DNA of 64,000 nucleotides from Pyropia yezoensis. Lineage: Eukaryota > Rhodophyta > Bangiophyceae > Bangiales > Bangiaceae. Position numbers and translations under genes: made by a program. The notes under the pieces were generated by a model. It did no database searches. It was not told the DNA's origin and worked only from the letters and a program-made list of their open reading frames with translations. This document shows, piece by piece, positions 1 through 9,553 of this stretch; position 1 is the first letter of the stretch; each line of letters begins with the position of its first letter. The stretch spans positions 30,282,063 through 30,346,062 of the forward strand of contig CM020619.1 in the NCBI GenBank assembly GCA_009829735.1, written 5' to 3'.

Positions 1-364
1 TGTGAGAGGTTGGGAGCCAGCGAGTTTTCGGCCAGCGCCTTCTGGCGAACCAACGTGGTGCTGGCAAGCTGGTGTGTGCAGTTTGCGGTGGGCCAGTGCG
101 CTGTCCACCGCTCGAGCCGCGGTTGTGTGTGCCACTACTCATGCTTGTCGCCGCCGTGGATTGAGCGGTGTTCGGGTGGGTGGCACTGCGACACGGAGCG
201 CAGGACGTCGTCGCCTTAGAACGTGAGCGACCACCACGCTCTGGCATTGCTGCTTGGGCTTCATGCCCTTGTAACTAGTTGGTGCTACAGAGGAGGCACC
301 GTCCATTGCTGCGACACGGTACCTTGCGCACTCTGACGGGGCACTTGCGGTGGGGGGGGGGGCC
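1..364. other. Upstream region of the NB-ARC/WD40 gene
   Basis: No recognisable gene. Short open frames here look like chance. The G run at 351-362 lies directly before the ATG at 365, and a GTG at 350 is in frame with it, but a eukaryotic gene should start at the ATG. No clear TATA box was seen. Confidence 0.4.
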
Positions 365-3300
365 ATGAATACTGCTGCGGCTGCACCCTCGCCGAGTCAG
401 TACTGTCTGCCTCCGGCACGGGACGACGTCGCGTGGCGGGATCTGATGCGGCCTTGTGGGGGGATCTTGCAGCTGGTCCAGAGCCCAGTCAAGGTCCCGA
501 TCGGGCGTGTCCGCACGATCAGGCTCGAACTGGTGCGGGTATGGGTGTATTGCGGCTTGCACTACGTGCGGGCGCCGGTGGACACCACAGCCTGCACGCC
601 GCCAGTCCCTGAGGACCTGCCGCCGTTGGACCAGCCCAACACGAACTTTTCCTTCGTCCCCCTCAAGCGGGACAAGCCGTTTTCGCGTCCGTCATTTTCT
701 GTTCACATTTTTTGCGCCCCCGCGGGCAGAGATATCCGTGGAATTGATGGGCGGTGGGTGCTGGAACTCACCGCGCCAGTACACAGCGCTTCCCCGCTGC
801 GGTTTTGTGCTGGGTCAAGGGAGCAAGCGGAGCAGTGGGAGCGGCAGCTGCGTATGCGCGCGGCCCCGCTGACGGTCGTCTGGTCCTGCCATGTGGGGAT
901 GCCTGTTGAAGGGAACACCAGTGGCGATGGCGTGGTGAGAGCCGAAGTGGTTGGACCGAGCAGCCTGGCCGCATTGAGTGCTATGCACCGCGCCGCACGT
1001 CATGTGCTCAGCGATGATGTTCTGGTGGGCGTGGCGGGCATGGCGACGGCATTTTCGTCGGAGGCGGTACACAGGCTTGCCGTTGGCGCTGGGCCTGTGG
1101 TGGGGATGGCATTTGCTGGGCTGGGATTTTTTCTGCGCGTTCTCGTGGCTGTGCAGTCGACGTCAGGAGCTGCACTCAGCGTGGCGGAAGAACTGAACAA
1201 CCTGCGCGGCATGCTATGGAACGACCTTCTTCCGGCCCTTCGAGATTTGCCGGACGATGGGAGCGTGGACGTGAACGGCCTGATGAACCGGCTGGGTGAT
1301 CTGATGGCGGACGCGGAGGTGATCTCTGGGCAGCTGCATCATCTGGTGCGGTCACGTTCGGCGCGGCTGCGGACGGCCGTTTCATCTGCCCTTCACGTCC
1401 AGGAGGTGGAGCCCGTTTTAAGGGACCAACTCTTGGACTGTCGGCGCCGTGCCGACGAAGTTTGGCGGCTCTGTCAGCTAGCCCTTGGTCGTCATGGCAT
1501 CAGCGTCGCTCACAAGACGCAGCAGACCGTCATTGCTGCCGCTGAGCAGACGCAGCAGGTGATCATTGAATCTCGGGAGCAGATCCATAATGTGGTGAAC
1601 TCATCTACGGAGGTGATGCGACAGGACTTCACACGGATTGCTGAGCGGGTGCGGCGCAATGACAGGGCGGCTGCGCCTCACTCGATCGCGCACGATGCTG
1701 CACAGGAACTCCCTCTCCTTCCTCCCAACGTCTACATTAACTGGGAGGACCAGACACAAGCTGCATCGCGGCTGTACTCAGCCGTAATTAAGGCGGACTC
1801 GACTGCATGCGCGGCGCTTGGGGTGCGCGGGATGGGAGGGGTGGGGAAGACGCTTTCTTGCCTGCTCGTCGCGCACCGAATCGCTCATCAGGCGGATGGT
1901 CAGAGTCGGTTCCCTGACAGCGTCCACTGGGTGCAGCTATCTTCGGAGGTTGGCCCTGCTGATGTGACGCAACGGGTGTGCGATCTGGCGACGGGCCTGT
2001 CAGGTGACGCCGTAGTGGCCAAGAACTTAGCCGGTGCGGTAAGGCGTCTGTACGAGGTGATGCGGGACAAATCTTGCCTCGTCATTGTCGATGACGTGTG
2101 GGAGGATCGGTGGGCCGCCACATTTCTTAGAGCTATGGGAGCGGCGTCCAGCTCGTGTTTGCTGATTTCGACGCGTCAGCACGACATTGCCACTCGGGTC
2201 GGCATGGCTGAGCCCGTTTCAGTGGACGTTCTGGAAGGAGCGCAAGCGGCAGGCGTGCTCTCGGCGCACGCCGAGGCTCGTGGCATGACGAAGGCGGATA
2301 AAACCGTCGAGCTTGTGGAAGAGGCCGTGTGCTTGTGCGGTGGACTGGCGCTGGCGTTGGCCGTCCTGGGCTCACTAGTGCACAGTACCGGGTGGGCCTC
2401 CGCTGTGAAGCTGGTTCGTGATCAGCGCGAACTTCTCTTGAAGACATGCCTGGCCCCGGAGAACAGCTACGACCTATCCTTGCGAGCCTGCCTTTCCGCC
2501 AGCTACATGGCCCTGGGGACGGAGGTAGATGAGAAACTGCTCTGGCGCGGTCGCTTCAAGGCTCTCTGTGTGGTACAGCCCAAGGAACGGCTGCCGTTGT
2601 CAACTCTGGGGGCGTTATGGGAAGAGGACGAGGGGCAGGTCGTGTCAATTGCTAAGATCCTGCGTAATCGGTCTTTAGTGACTCTGGAATGCGACAAGGG
2701 CGACAACCCTATCTGCCTTGAGTTGCACGATCTTGTTATTGCGTTTCTTGCGGGACCGGAATTGATCGACCGCGCCGGGCGGGAGCGAGTTCACGTCACT
2801 CTGGTTGCCAACACCTGTGCGCGCAGTGGCGTCCATGCTGCTGGTTCTATGACGCGCGTGGGAAGCAAGCAAGTGGCTGTGCGGGCAGTGTGGGAGCTGA
2901 CCTCCGACGGCTTTACGGAGCGCGCGCTTCCGCGGCTTCTTAATGCAAGTGGTGCTGATGCACGTGAGGAGCTAGGCATCCTGTTGTTTAACTGGAGATT
3001 CATTGCGTGGCGGGTGAAGGTGGGGGGTGGCGCTTGTGGGGTCTATCGCGAAGACGGCCGTCTCTTCCACAAGTGCTGCGGAGGGGTTGGGGAGAGCGTG
3101 CTGGACCGCGTGGCTACTTTGGTGGAGGGGGGGCTGATGGGGCTTCATTTACTACTGCCGGCGCGCTTGCAGCAGGCCGCGTGGGAGGTGATGGAGCAGA
3201 CCTCATCGCGGCAGTCTTTCGCCGGTGACAGTGTAGCGGCACCATTCTTGGACTACCTGGGCAGAACTGCACGGTCCTACATTGAAAAACCTGCTGTTGA

Positions 3301-5557
3301 GCTGATCGGAGAAGCACGTCTGGGACAGGTTCAAGAGCGTCGCGTGCTTGGCTGCGAGGGCGAGTCAACGTGCGTGTGCAGCTTCATCAGCGCCCTTGGT
3401 GAGCACGCACTGTGCGTTGGCACAAATGACGGCCGTATCGAAGTTTGGCAAGAGCAAAACGGATCTCGTATGACGGTGCTGGATGGCCACAAAGACGAAG
3501 TAACGTGTTTGGTGGTGGTTGGTAGTGGCGCAGATGGACGCGGTGGGCGGTTGGTGTCGGGATCAAAAGACCATACTGTGCGTGTGTGGGACGTAGTGCG
3601 CGGTACATGCAAGATGGTGCTGAACGACCACAGCAGCTGGGTGACCTGCTTGGCGGTGGTGGATGGCGGCGCAGGCGGTAGCCGCGGGCGGCTGGTTTCG
3701 GGGTCTTTGGACATGACTTTGCGGGTATGGGACATAGAACGCCGTGAGTGCGAGGAGGAGCTTCTGGGCCACACGGGCATGGTGACCTGTTTGGCGGTGG
3801 TGGACGACGGCGCAGGTGGCCGCGGACTGTTGATTTCGGGGTCTTCGGACAAGACTCTGCGGGTGAGGGACTTAGAACGCGGCACTTGCAAGGTGCTTCC
3901 GGGCCATACGGGTCGGGTGACGTGCTTGGCGGTACTGGACGGCCATGCTGGAGGTGGCGGCGGGCGGTTGGCGTCAGGGTCTATGGATAAGACTGTACGG
4001 GTGTGGGATGTGGTTTCAGGCAAGTGTCTGAAGGTGCTACGGGGCCATTCCCGCGGGGTGGAATGCTTGGCGGCGGTGGGCGGCGGCGCTCCCGGAGTCG
4101 CCGGGCGGGTGCTATCTGGGTCTTGGGACGAGACTGTGCGGGTGTGGGAGGTGGAAGGCGGAACGTGTCTGTGGGTGCTGCGGGGCCACACCGGCATGGT
4201 TTCGTGCTTGGCAGTGGTGGGCGGTGCCGCAGGCGGAGGCGGCGAGCGGTTGGTGTCGGGTTCCTCCGATATGACTTTGCGGGTGTGGGACGTTGAGGGT
4301 GGAACGTCGCTGAGGGAGCTGCGGGGCCACACCCACGTGGTTACATGCTTGGCGGTGGTGGCCGGTGGTACCGGCGCAGGCGACCAGCGGTTCGTGTCGG
4401 GGTCAAGAGATAGGACTCTGCGCGTCTGGGACGTAGACGGCGGCGAAGGCAACTCCGCGCTGCGAGGCCACGCCAGTTCAGTGACTTGCTTGGCGGTGCT
4501 GGACGGCGGTGCAAGCGGAGCCCGCGGGCAGCTGGTGTCGGGGTCCGTGGACAAGACTGTTCGGGTGTGGGACGTGGAACGCGGCACGTGTGAGAGCGTC
4601 CTGGTAGGCCACAAGAAGGGGGTGACCTGCTTGGGGGTCGTGGGCGGTGGCTCTGGCGGTGGCTCACAGCGGGTGGCGTCGGGGTCCTTTGACAATACGG
4701 TGCGGGTGTGGGACGTGGTGGGAGGCACGTGCGTGAAGGTCGTAGACATCAGCAGCAGCTGCATGGCCTGCTTGCCGGTCGTGGTCGGTGGCCCTGGCGG
4801 CGGTGCCCAGCGGTTGGTGTGCGGGTCTCTCGACGGCACTGTGACGGTCATTGATGTGGAGCGCGGACAGTCGACGACGCTCGTCAGCAGACACAACACC
4901 GAGGTGACCTGCTTCGAGGTGATAGACGGCGGTGCAAGCGGAAGCGGGGCACAGCCGGTGTCCGGGTCAGCAGACGGGACTCTGCGGGTGTGGGACGTGG
5001 AACGCGGCACGTGCAGGAAGGTCCTGGGAGGCCACAAAAACATGGTGACCTGCTTGGCGGTCGTGGGCGGCGGCTCTGACTGCGGCGGCCAGCGGTTGGT
5101 GTCGGGCTCTCGGGACAAGACTGTGCGCGTGTGGGACGTGTTGGGAGGCACGTGCGTGAGGGTGCTGGGAGGCCACAGCAACTGGGTCACCTGCTTGGCC
5201 GTCGTGGGCGGTGGCTCTGGCGGCGGCTACCAGCGGGTAGTGTCGGGGTCCCGGGACAAGACAGTGAGAGTGTGGGAGATGAACGGCAGCTATTCTTCAA
5301 CGAAGCTGCCAGGTCTGGGCTCTGGCATCAAGGAGATTGCCGTCATTCGCGCCGCTGGGTCCGCTGCCTCGGCTATTGACGCATCCTGTGTCATCTTGGA
5401 CGATAGTCGGAGATCTATTCTCTTGGACGGCGGTGGGAACGCGCTGCGACACCTTCCAGCTCCGTCAAGCGTGAGCAAGGTTTGCGTTCTTTCTCGCGGT
5501 CGTGTTGCGTGGGGGACTGGAACCGGTCAGGTTTTTGTGGGACAGCTCTTCTCTTGA
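365..5557 (+). CDS. STAND/NB-ARC NTPase with C-terminal WD40 repeats (NLR-like)
   Basis: Predicted 1730-residue single-exon protein starting at the ATG at 365 (context GGCCATGA). The N-terminal ~165 residues end in a PH-like terminal helix (EQAEQWERQLRM). They are followed by a helical region with a hydrophobic stretch around residues 235-265 and a probable coiled segment rich in Gln and Glu to about residue 450. The NB-ARC core is plain: Walker A GMGGVGKT (residues 489-496), Walker B CLVIVDDVW (571-579), a sensor-type LLISTRQ, and a GLPL-like CGGLALALAVLG. From about residue 1015 to the end there are 13 clear WD40 repeats of about 46 residues plus degenerate ones at each end. The family acts as signalling ATPases that oligomerise when the repeat domain senses a ligand, as in Apaf-1, fungal HET-E/HNWD and plant NLRs. 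A role in immunity or allorecognition here is inference. The frame is intact throughout. Confidence 0.93.
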   Translation: MNTAAAAPSPSQYCLPPARDDVAWRDLMRPCGGILQLVQSPVKVPIGRVRTIRLELVRVWVYCGLHYVRAPVDTTACTPPVPEDLPPLDQPNTNFSFVPLKRDKPFSRPSFSVHIFCAPAGRDIRGIDGRWVLELTAPVHSASPLRFCAGSREQAEQWERQLRMRAAPLTVVWSCHVGMPVEGNTSGDGVVRAEVVGPSSLAALSAMHRAARHVLSDDVLVGVAGMATAFSSEAVHRLAVGAGPVVGMAFAGLGFFLRVLVAVQSTSGAALSVAEELNNLRGMLWNDLLPALRDLPDDGSVDVNGLMNRLGDLMADAEVISGQLHHLVRSRSARLRTAVSSALHVQEVEPVLRDQLLDCRRRADEVWRLCQLALGRHGISVAHKTQQTVIAAAEQTQQVIIESREQIHNVVNSSTEVMRQDFTRIAERVRRNDRAAAPHSIAHDAAQELPLLPPNVYINWEDQTQAASRLYSAVIKADSTACAALGVRGMGGVGKTLSCLLVAHRIAHQADGQSRFPDSVHWVQLSSEVGPADVTQRVCDLATGLSGDAVVAKNLAGAVRRLYEVMRDKSCLVIVDDVWEDRWAATFLRAMGAASSSCLLISTRQHDIATRVGMAEPVSVDVLEGAQAAGVLSAHAEARGMTKADKTVELVEEAVCLCGGLALALAVLGSLVHSTGWASAVKLVRDQRELLLKTCLAPENSYDLSLRACLSASYMALGTEVDEKLLWRGRFKALCVVQPKERLPLSTLGALWEEDEGQVVSIAKILRNRSLVTLECDKGDNPICLELHDLVIAFLAGPELIDRAGRERVHVTLVANTCARSGVHAAGSMTRVGSKQVAVRAVWELTSDGFTERALPRLLNASGADAREELGILLFNWRFIAWRVKVGGGACGVYREDGRLFHKCCGGVGESVLDRVATLVEGGLMGLHLLLPARLQQAAWEVMEQTSSRQSFAGDSVAAPFLDYLGRTARSYIEKPAVELIGEARLGQVQERRVLGCEGESTCVCSFISALGEHALCVGTNDGRIEVWQEQNGSRMTVLDGHKDEVTCLVVVGSGADGRGGRLVSGSKDHTVRVWDVVRGTCKMVLNDHSSWVTCLAVVDGGAGGSRGRLVSGSLDMTLRVWDIERRECEEELLGHTGMVTCLAVVDDGAGGRGLLISGSSDKTLRVRDLERGTCKVLPGHTGRVTCLAVLDGHAGGGGGRLASGSMDKTVRVWDVVSGKCLKVLRGHSRGVECLAAVGGGAPGVAGRVLSGSWDETVRVWEVEGGTCLWVLRGHTGMVSCLAVVGGAAGGGGERLVSGSSDMTLRVWDVEGGTSLRELRGHTHVVTCLAVVAGGTGAGDQRFVSGSRDRTLRVWDVDGGEGNSALRGHASSVTCLAVLDGGASGARGQLVSGSVDKTVRVWDVERGTCESVLVGHKKGVTCLGVVGGGSGGGSQRVASGSFDNTVRVWDVVGGTCVKVVDISSSCMACLPVVVGGPGGGAQRLVCGSLDGTVTVIDVERGQSTTLVSRHNTEVTCFEVIDGGASGSGAQPVSGSADGTLRVWDVERGTCRKVLGGHKNMVTCLAVVGGGSDCGGQRLVSGSRDKTVRVWDVLGGTCVRVLGGHSNWVTCLAVVGGGSGGGYQRVVSGSRDKTVRVWEMNGSYSSTKLPGLGSGIKEIAVIRAAGSAASAIDASCVILDDSRRSILLDGGGNALRHLPAPSSVSKVCVLSRGRVAWGTGTGQVFVGQLFS
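3470..5278 (+). repeat. Tandem WD40-coding repeats, about 140 nt per unit
   Basis: Thirteen consecutive units encode a GH-x4-VTCLAVV strand followed by SGS-x-D-x-TVRVWDV. At the DNA level the phrases encoding VTCLAVV and VRVWDV recur almost unchanged, while the residues just after GH and around SGS-x-D vary. The units resemble each other far more than typical WD40 blades within one protein do. This suggests recent amplification or gene conversion within the array. Confidence 0.85.
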
Positions 5558-5770
5558 GATTTTATCATTCTTTCGCGGCGACCCCCGTTTGTCTTGTGCG
5601 GCCGTCGAGGGCACAGCGCCATGACATGGATACATTGTATGAGTAGTGCGCCTTTTTTCTTCGAGGGGCGTTGTGCCTTTCCATATTGCTGATGCCTCGT
5701 CAAGGTCTGTAGACCCACCTCCGTATGGCGCTTCGTGATGGCACCCAATTTGTTACTGAAGAGATGGGTA

Positions 5771-5880
5771 CCGCGCCACCGTCACGGAGCCTGTGGTGGC
5801 CCCAGATGGCGGCACAACTGTGTGATTTTCTTCTGTAGTGCTACAACGGTTACCGGCCACGGGATGCTCGGTGGCGTGGA
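5771..5880. repeat. Direct repeat A, copy 1
   Basis: This 110-bp block begins CCGCGCCACCGTCACGGAGC and matches 6516-6625 with few differences. Weaker similarity continues about 25 bp downstream, up to the MITE at 5920, so the MITE probably inserted into this repeat copy. Confidence 0.75.
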
Positions 5881-5919
5881 CTGTACGAAATGTCGCTCAG
5901 ATGAAGAGAAAGTTCAGTA

Positions 5920-6117
5920 CAGTACCCTACCAAATGTACTTCCCCACCCCTTCCCAAATTCGACCCGGCCGTGTGTCATATTAGAAGATCTCAAGAGCAC
6001 AACGAGCCTCAGAATCCCCAGAGTCGTTGCCTTGCAGCCGAGTGTGAAGAGTAGGAGGATACACGGTCGGGTCGAATTTGGGGGGGCGTGAGGAAGTACG
6101 TTTTTGGTAGGGTACTG
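5920..6117. mobile_element. MITE with ~57-bp terminal inverted repeats
   Basis: The left end begins CAGTACCCTACCAAA and the right end is its reverse complement, TTTGGTAGGGTACTG. The inverted match continues inward for about 57 bp on each side (roughly 5920-5976 and 6057-6117), including an AAATTCGACCCG block in both arms. The interior is about 80 bp with no coding capacity. CAGT ends and size fit a non-autonomous Tc1/mariner-like or related element. A TA lies immediately left of the element, but no matching TA follows on the right, so the target duplication is not proven. Confidence 0.7.
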
Positions 6118-6360
6118 CGCAGGGTTCATCCAATGCAAGATATCTTGTACGTCTAATGCACGCCGAGAGGCTCGAGATCCTGATACGTCCGCTGATTGGA
6201 CAAGAAACTCGGTCAAATGACGACACCTGCGAAAATCGGAGAATGCAGGCCGGCCGTCCTAGTTTCGCTCTCGAACACCGTGGACCGGAAAGGATCTAAC
6301 GAAAATCGAAAAACGACCGCACACCGGCGCAGTCGCGCAGGTCAACGCGGTTAGCAATCC

Positions 6361-6486
6361 ACGGCACCCGTGCCCCCCCTCCGAGCTTCCCCGGTCATCC
6401 CCGGAAGGCGAACGGGTTTACATCGGGTGCACTTGCCCTCGCCAGTGCGCGCCCTATTGGGGTACCTCGCACGAGCGTGGTCAGAC
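6361..6486. repeat. Direct repeat B, copy 1
   Basis: A block of about 126 bp matches 6835-6960, offset by 474 bp. Shared landmarks are the CCCCCCCTCCGA core, TCGGGTGCA, TGCCCTCGCCAGTGCG and GGGGTACxTCGxACGAGC. Copy A at 6516 follows 30 bp downstream. Confidence 0.75.
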
Positions 6487-6515
6487 TGGCCCGGCCTCAA
6501 TGTGCCGCACAACGA

Positions 6516-6625
6516 CCGCGCCACCGTCACGGAGCCTGTGGTGGTCCCAGCTGGCGGCATTGCACAGTGATTTTCTTCCGTCGTGCTGCAGCGCACACCG
6601 GCCACGGGATGCTTGAGAGAGTGGA
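6516..6625. repeat. Direct repeat A, copy 2
   Basis: Matches 5771-5880 over 110 bp, ending in the shared CACGGGATGCT...GTGGA. It lacks the MITE found after copy 1. Confidence 0.75.
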
Positions 6626-6834
6626 CAAACGAAGCATCGCGCACATTGACAGATAATACAATACATACGCAGTGGTACGTGGCCCCAACCGTTCCTGTAC
6701 AATCCCCGGGCGAAAAGGGTGAGACCGGGTGCCGTCGCGCCTGTGAACGGCGTTGGCCAATTAGAACTGAAAAACGAACAAGTTGAATATTTGCTACATG
6801 AGAGAATATACCAAGGGGCCGCCACAGCCCATCT

Positions 6835-6960
6835 ATGGCACCCCAGCCCCCCCTCCGACCTTCCCCGGCCTTCCTCGGATGGCGCACGGGTCTAGATCGG
6901 GTGCAAGTGCCCTCGCCAGTGCGGGCTCTACTGGGGTACTTCGTACGAGCTTGTCAAACG
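6835..6960. repeat. Direct repeat B, copy 2
   Basis: Matches 6361-6486 with scattered substitutions. Both copies end near a CGAGC...GTCA(G/A)AC phrase. No second A copy follows it. Confidence 0.75.
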
Positions 6961-8198
6961 GTGCTTTGCTGCAGTTTGTCCAGCGCGTTTAACTGACTAT
7001 TTCGGATGGGCCTCTGTTAAATCAGAGGCGTCGCTGGGAAAATGTTCGAGAAGACGCGCCCTTGCACGCAGGAGTTGTCTTCGTTTTTTTTCAGCTGTTC
7101 ATGATGGACAAGCGGGTTGTGCAAGGGTCTTTGCTGTCCTGAGTATGAACGTCTTAACTTCTCAGAAAGACTGTTTGAAGCACTCTCTTCCCGTCTGTCT
7201 GTCCGATAATGAGCTTGGTCATTGGAGCAGCCGGTGGCAGTTTCGAGACAATGGCGCGTTAGCATTTGTTAAAACTGACTTAATATCTCGGTCTCGGTCC
7301 CGCAGGATAGAAGTCAGCAATAAGAACAACAACAGTTGAGCACTACTAGCAAACATGGGCGACAGACCCTCCTCACTGAGGCGGTAGTGAGCAGCGACTA
7401 TGACGCGCGCGCGAGGGTGCTGTTGCAGCGGGTGGCGTCGGTTCTACGCGTCGAGTGGCCGCTGGTGGCGGCGATTGAACTGGCTTTGGCGGTTCACCTG
7501 GCCGCCTTGCACTCGGCGGCTGCGGACGCGGGGGCGGCCATCGACGCTCCGACAGAGGGCGGGGAGGGGGAGGCACCCGCAAGGGCGCGCTCGTCGCTGA
7601 CGCGCCCGCGCCACGCACCACCGTCGACCGACGCGCTGCCCGCCCCGTCGTCAACAGTGGCGTCCCCTTCAGATAAAGGAATCGCCACAAAGAAGTTGTC
7701 ACCCCACAGGCGGCCAAGCATCTTCTCAACGTCCACCTTGTTCTTCGCGTACATCTGAGCAAAGCGGGTCAGCGTGAAGGCCCAGCCGTGGAGACCGGCC
7801 GAGAAGGCAATGGTACCCTTCTCGGGATACACCTGAACGTCCCCAACCTTCTCGTCCTGGTACGTGGCCATTATGACGTTGGCGTTCTCAATGATGCGCT
7901 GGATGCTCTGGTACATCTCATCCGGCTCCAGCTGAAGCTCCATGAAAGAGCGGTCCCGCTTGTTGATGGTCATCACCGGGATGATACGCTCCGTCAGCGC
8001 CTGTCGCAGCACCATTGCGGTCTGCACGCACACACCTTCCACCGAATCCACCACCACAAGGGCGCCATCCGTAACACGGAGGGCGGCCGTCACCTAAAAG
8101 CTGGAGTCGATGTGTCCCGGCGAGTCGATCAGGTTGATCAAGAACTCACGGCCGTCGGCGTCCTGCAGCAACTTCAGATCCGGGTCGAAGTTAAAGTA

Positions 8199-8227
8199 CA
8201 GTCGGTAAGCAAAAATCATTGCCCGAT
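8199..8227 (+). repeat. Tc1/mariner left terminal inverted repeat
   Basis: The 29-bp repeat begins CAGTCGGTAAGC directly after the target TA at 8197-8198. It matches the reverse complement of 9502-9530 with about three differences. Confidence 0.9.
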
Positions 8228-8420
8228 CCGGAAACGAGCCTGTCGGCTGCCCAACTTCGCCGCGGCACACGCTCAGAGCGGCGAATCCTGTATCAGGAGG
8301 GGGGTGATTTTTGACCAGTGCAGCTCCATTTATGCCCTTCCGGCCGCTAGAAAGTCCTATTCCAGGGGCCCTGCTCCACTGGTATACCTCCCGACAGGCA
8401 CGATAGTCGCCCAACGCACA

Positions 8421-9436
8421 ACGGCCACCCTCAGCCAGAAGGCCACCATTTTCGAGCTCGCCACTAGGCGTTATTCCAACGGAGCCGTCGCCGTCGCCCT
8501 CTGCATCTCTGTCACCCGTGTCTCCTGGTTTGCTGCCAAGGAGCGCAAGGACGGTATGGCCGAGCAGCCAGAGACGCGGGGGCGCCCGGCTCTTCTGGGC
8601 CCCCGTGACGTGCGCGCTCTTGTGCGGCTGGCCAACGCCATCTGTTATTTGTCGGCCGCCGCGCTGACTCGGGTGTTCAACCGTGGGCGCCCCGTGCCCG
8701 TCTCTTGCTGGACGGTGCGGCGCGCCCAGTGCGCGCAGGGCTTCAAGTCCGCCATCCCCGCGCGCAAGCCCTTCGTGTCAAACAAGAACCAAGCCAAGCG
8801 TCGGGCGTGGGCCCGCACCCACATGCACTGGGGGGCCGAGTATGACGCGGTTCTCTACACCGACGAGAGCAGTCTTAAAGTGCGCACCGTCAACAAGCGC
8901 GCTCGTGTCTGGCGGCGCTCCGGGGTGCGCTTTATCCTCGCCTGTTTCCAACCTACCTTCACAAGCGGCCGGCAGTCCATCATGGTGTGGGGGGGCTTCT
9001 CGGCGCGTGGTGGCACCCCCCCGGTGCTCTTCAAGCGCTCCATGAATGCGACCCAGTATGAGGGGGTCTTGGGCGACTCCATCTTCCACCACATTGTGGC
9101 GTAATTTGGGGCGCCTGACGCCGCCTGGCTGCAGAAGGACCTTGCCCCATGCCACGCATCCAAGAACAGCCGCGACGTCAAGGCCCAGCTCGGGTGCAAG
9201 TGCCTTCCCTGGGTAGGCCAGAGCCCAGACCTCGACCCGATTGAGAATGCATGGGACGAGCTCAAGCGCCGTCTGGCGGCCCGGGAGGAGCAGCCCGGGA
9301 ACAAAGAGGACCTCTATAAGGCCCTGAGTGAGGAGTGGGAGGCCATCCCTGACGCCTTCTTTGCCCGCCTGGTGATTCGATGAAGCGCCGTGTGCGGTGT
9401 GTGATTGCCGCCAAGGGCATGGGGACTAAATACTGA
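8421..9436 (+). pseudogene. Tc1/mariner DD34E transposase, one stop and one frameshift
   Basis: The N-terminal HTH-like part begins around FELATRRYSNG (8451) and has no upstream ATG; the first in-frame ATG is at 8556. The catalytic core shows LYTDES (first Asp), MVWGGFSARGG, LQKDLAPCHAS (second Asp) and QSPDLDPIENAWDELKRR (Glu), with exactly 34 residues between the second Asp and the Glu. An in-frame TAA at 9102-9104 separates the first and second Asp. After LVI near 9378 the frame shifts, and the typical C-terminus RCVIAAKGMGTKY ends at a TGA at 9434-9436. The two breaks make this copy inactive unless it is suppressed. Confidence 0.9.
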
Positions 9437-9501
9437 GCGGGGGATCCAATGGGGCAACGTTTTTCTTGGTGCACATTAAATCGACTGGAGGTTCGAATCA
9501 A

Positions 9502-9530
9502 ATCGGCCAATGATTTCTGCTTACCGACTG
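9502..9530 (-). repeat. Tc1/mariner right terminal inverted repeat
   Basis: Reverse complement of the left repeat, ending GCTTACCGACTG immediately before the TA at 9531-9532. Confidence 0.9.
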
Positions 9531-9553
9531 TACAGGTTGATACCAGTGGACTT

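Larger units (their letters stand above)
5558..7689. other. Gene-free spacer with duplicated blocks and a MITE
   Basis: No gene is supported between the NB-ARC gene and the EF-2 pseudogene. The stretch contains two pairs of direct repeats (5771-5880 with 6516-6625, and 6361-6486 with 6835-6960) and a short inverted-repeat element at 5920-6117, each listed separately. The remainder, including the Ala/Arg-rich stretch at 7340-7690 next to the truncated end of the EF-2 pseudogene, shows nothing recognisable. Confidence 0.5.
8199..9530 (+). mobile_element. Tc1/mariner-family transposon (1332 bp), TA target duplication
   Basis: Both ends are defined: CAGTCGGTAAGC at 8199 and its reverse complement GCTTACCGACTG ending at 9530. 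Each is flanked by TA (8197-8198 and 9531-9532). Removing the element and one TA restores the EF-2 coding sequence across a CTG-TAC (Leu-Tyr) junction, so the insertion site is known to the base. Size, CAGT ends, TA duplication and a DD34E transposase are typical of Tc1/mariner. The transposase gene inside is broken, so the copy is non-autonomous. Confidence 0.95.

Noticed and set aside
3331-5190. 619-codon minus-strand open frame
   Set aside because: It is the antisense shadow of the WD40 repeat array; its Thr/Pro-rich repeats only mirror the conserved DNA units.
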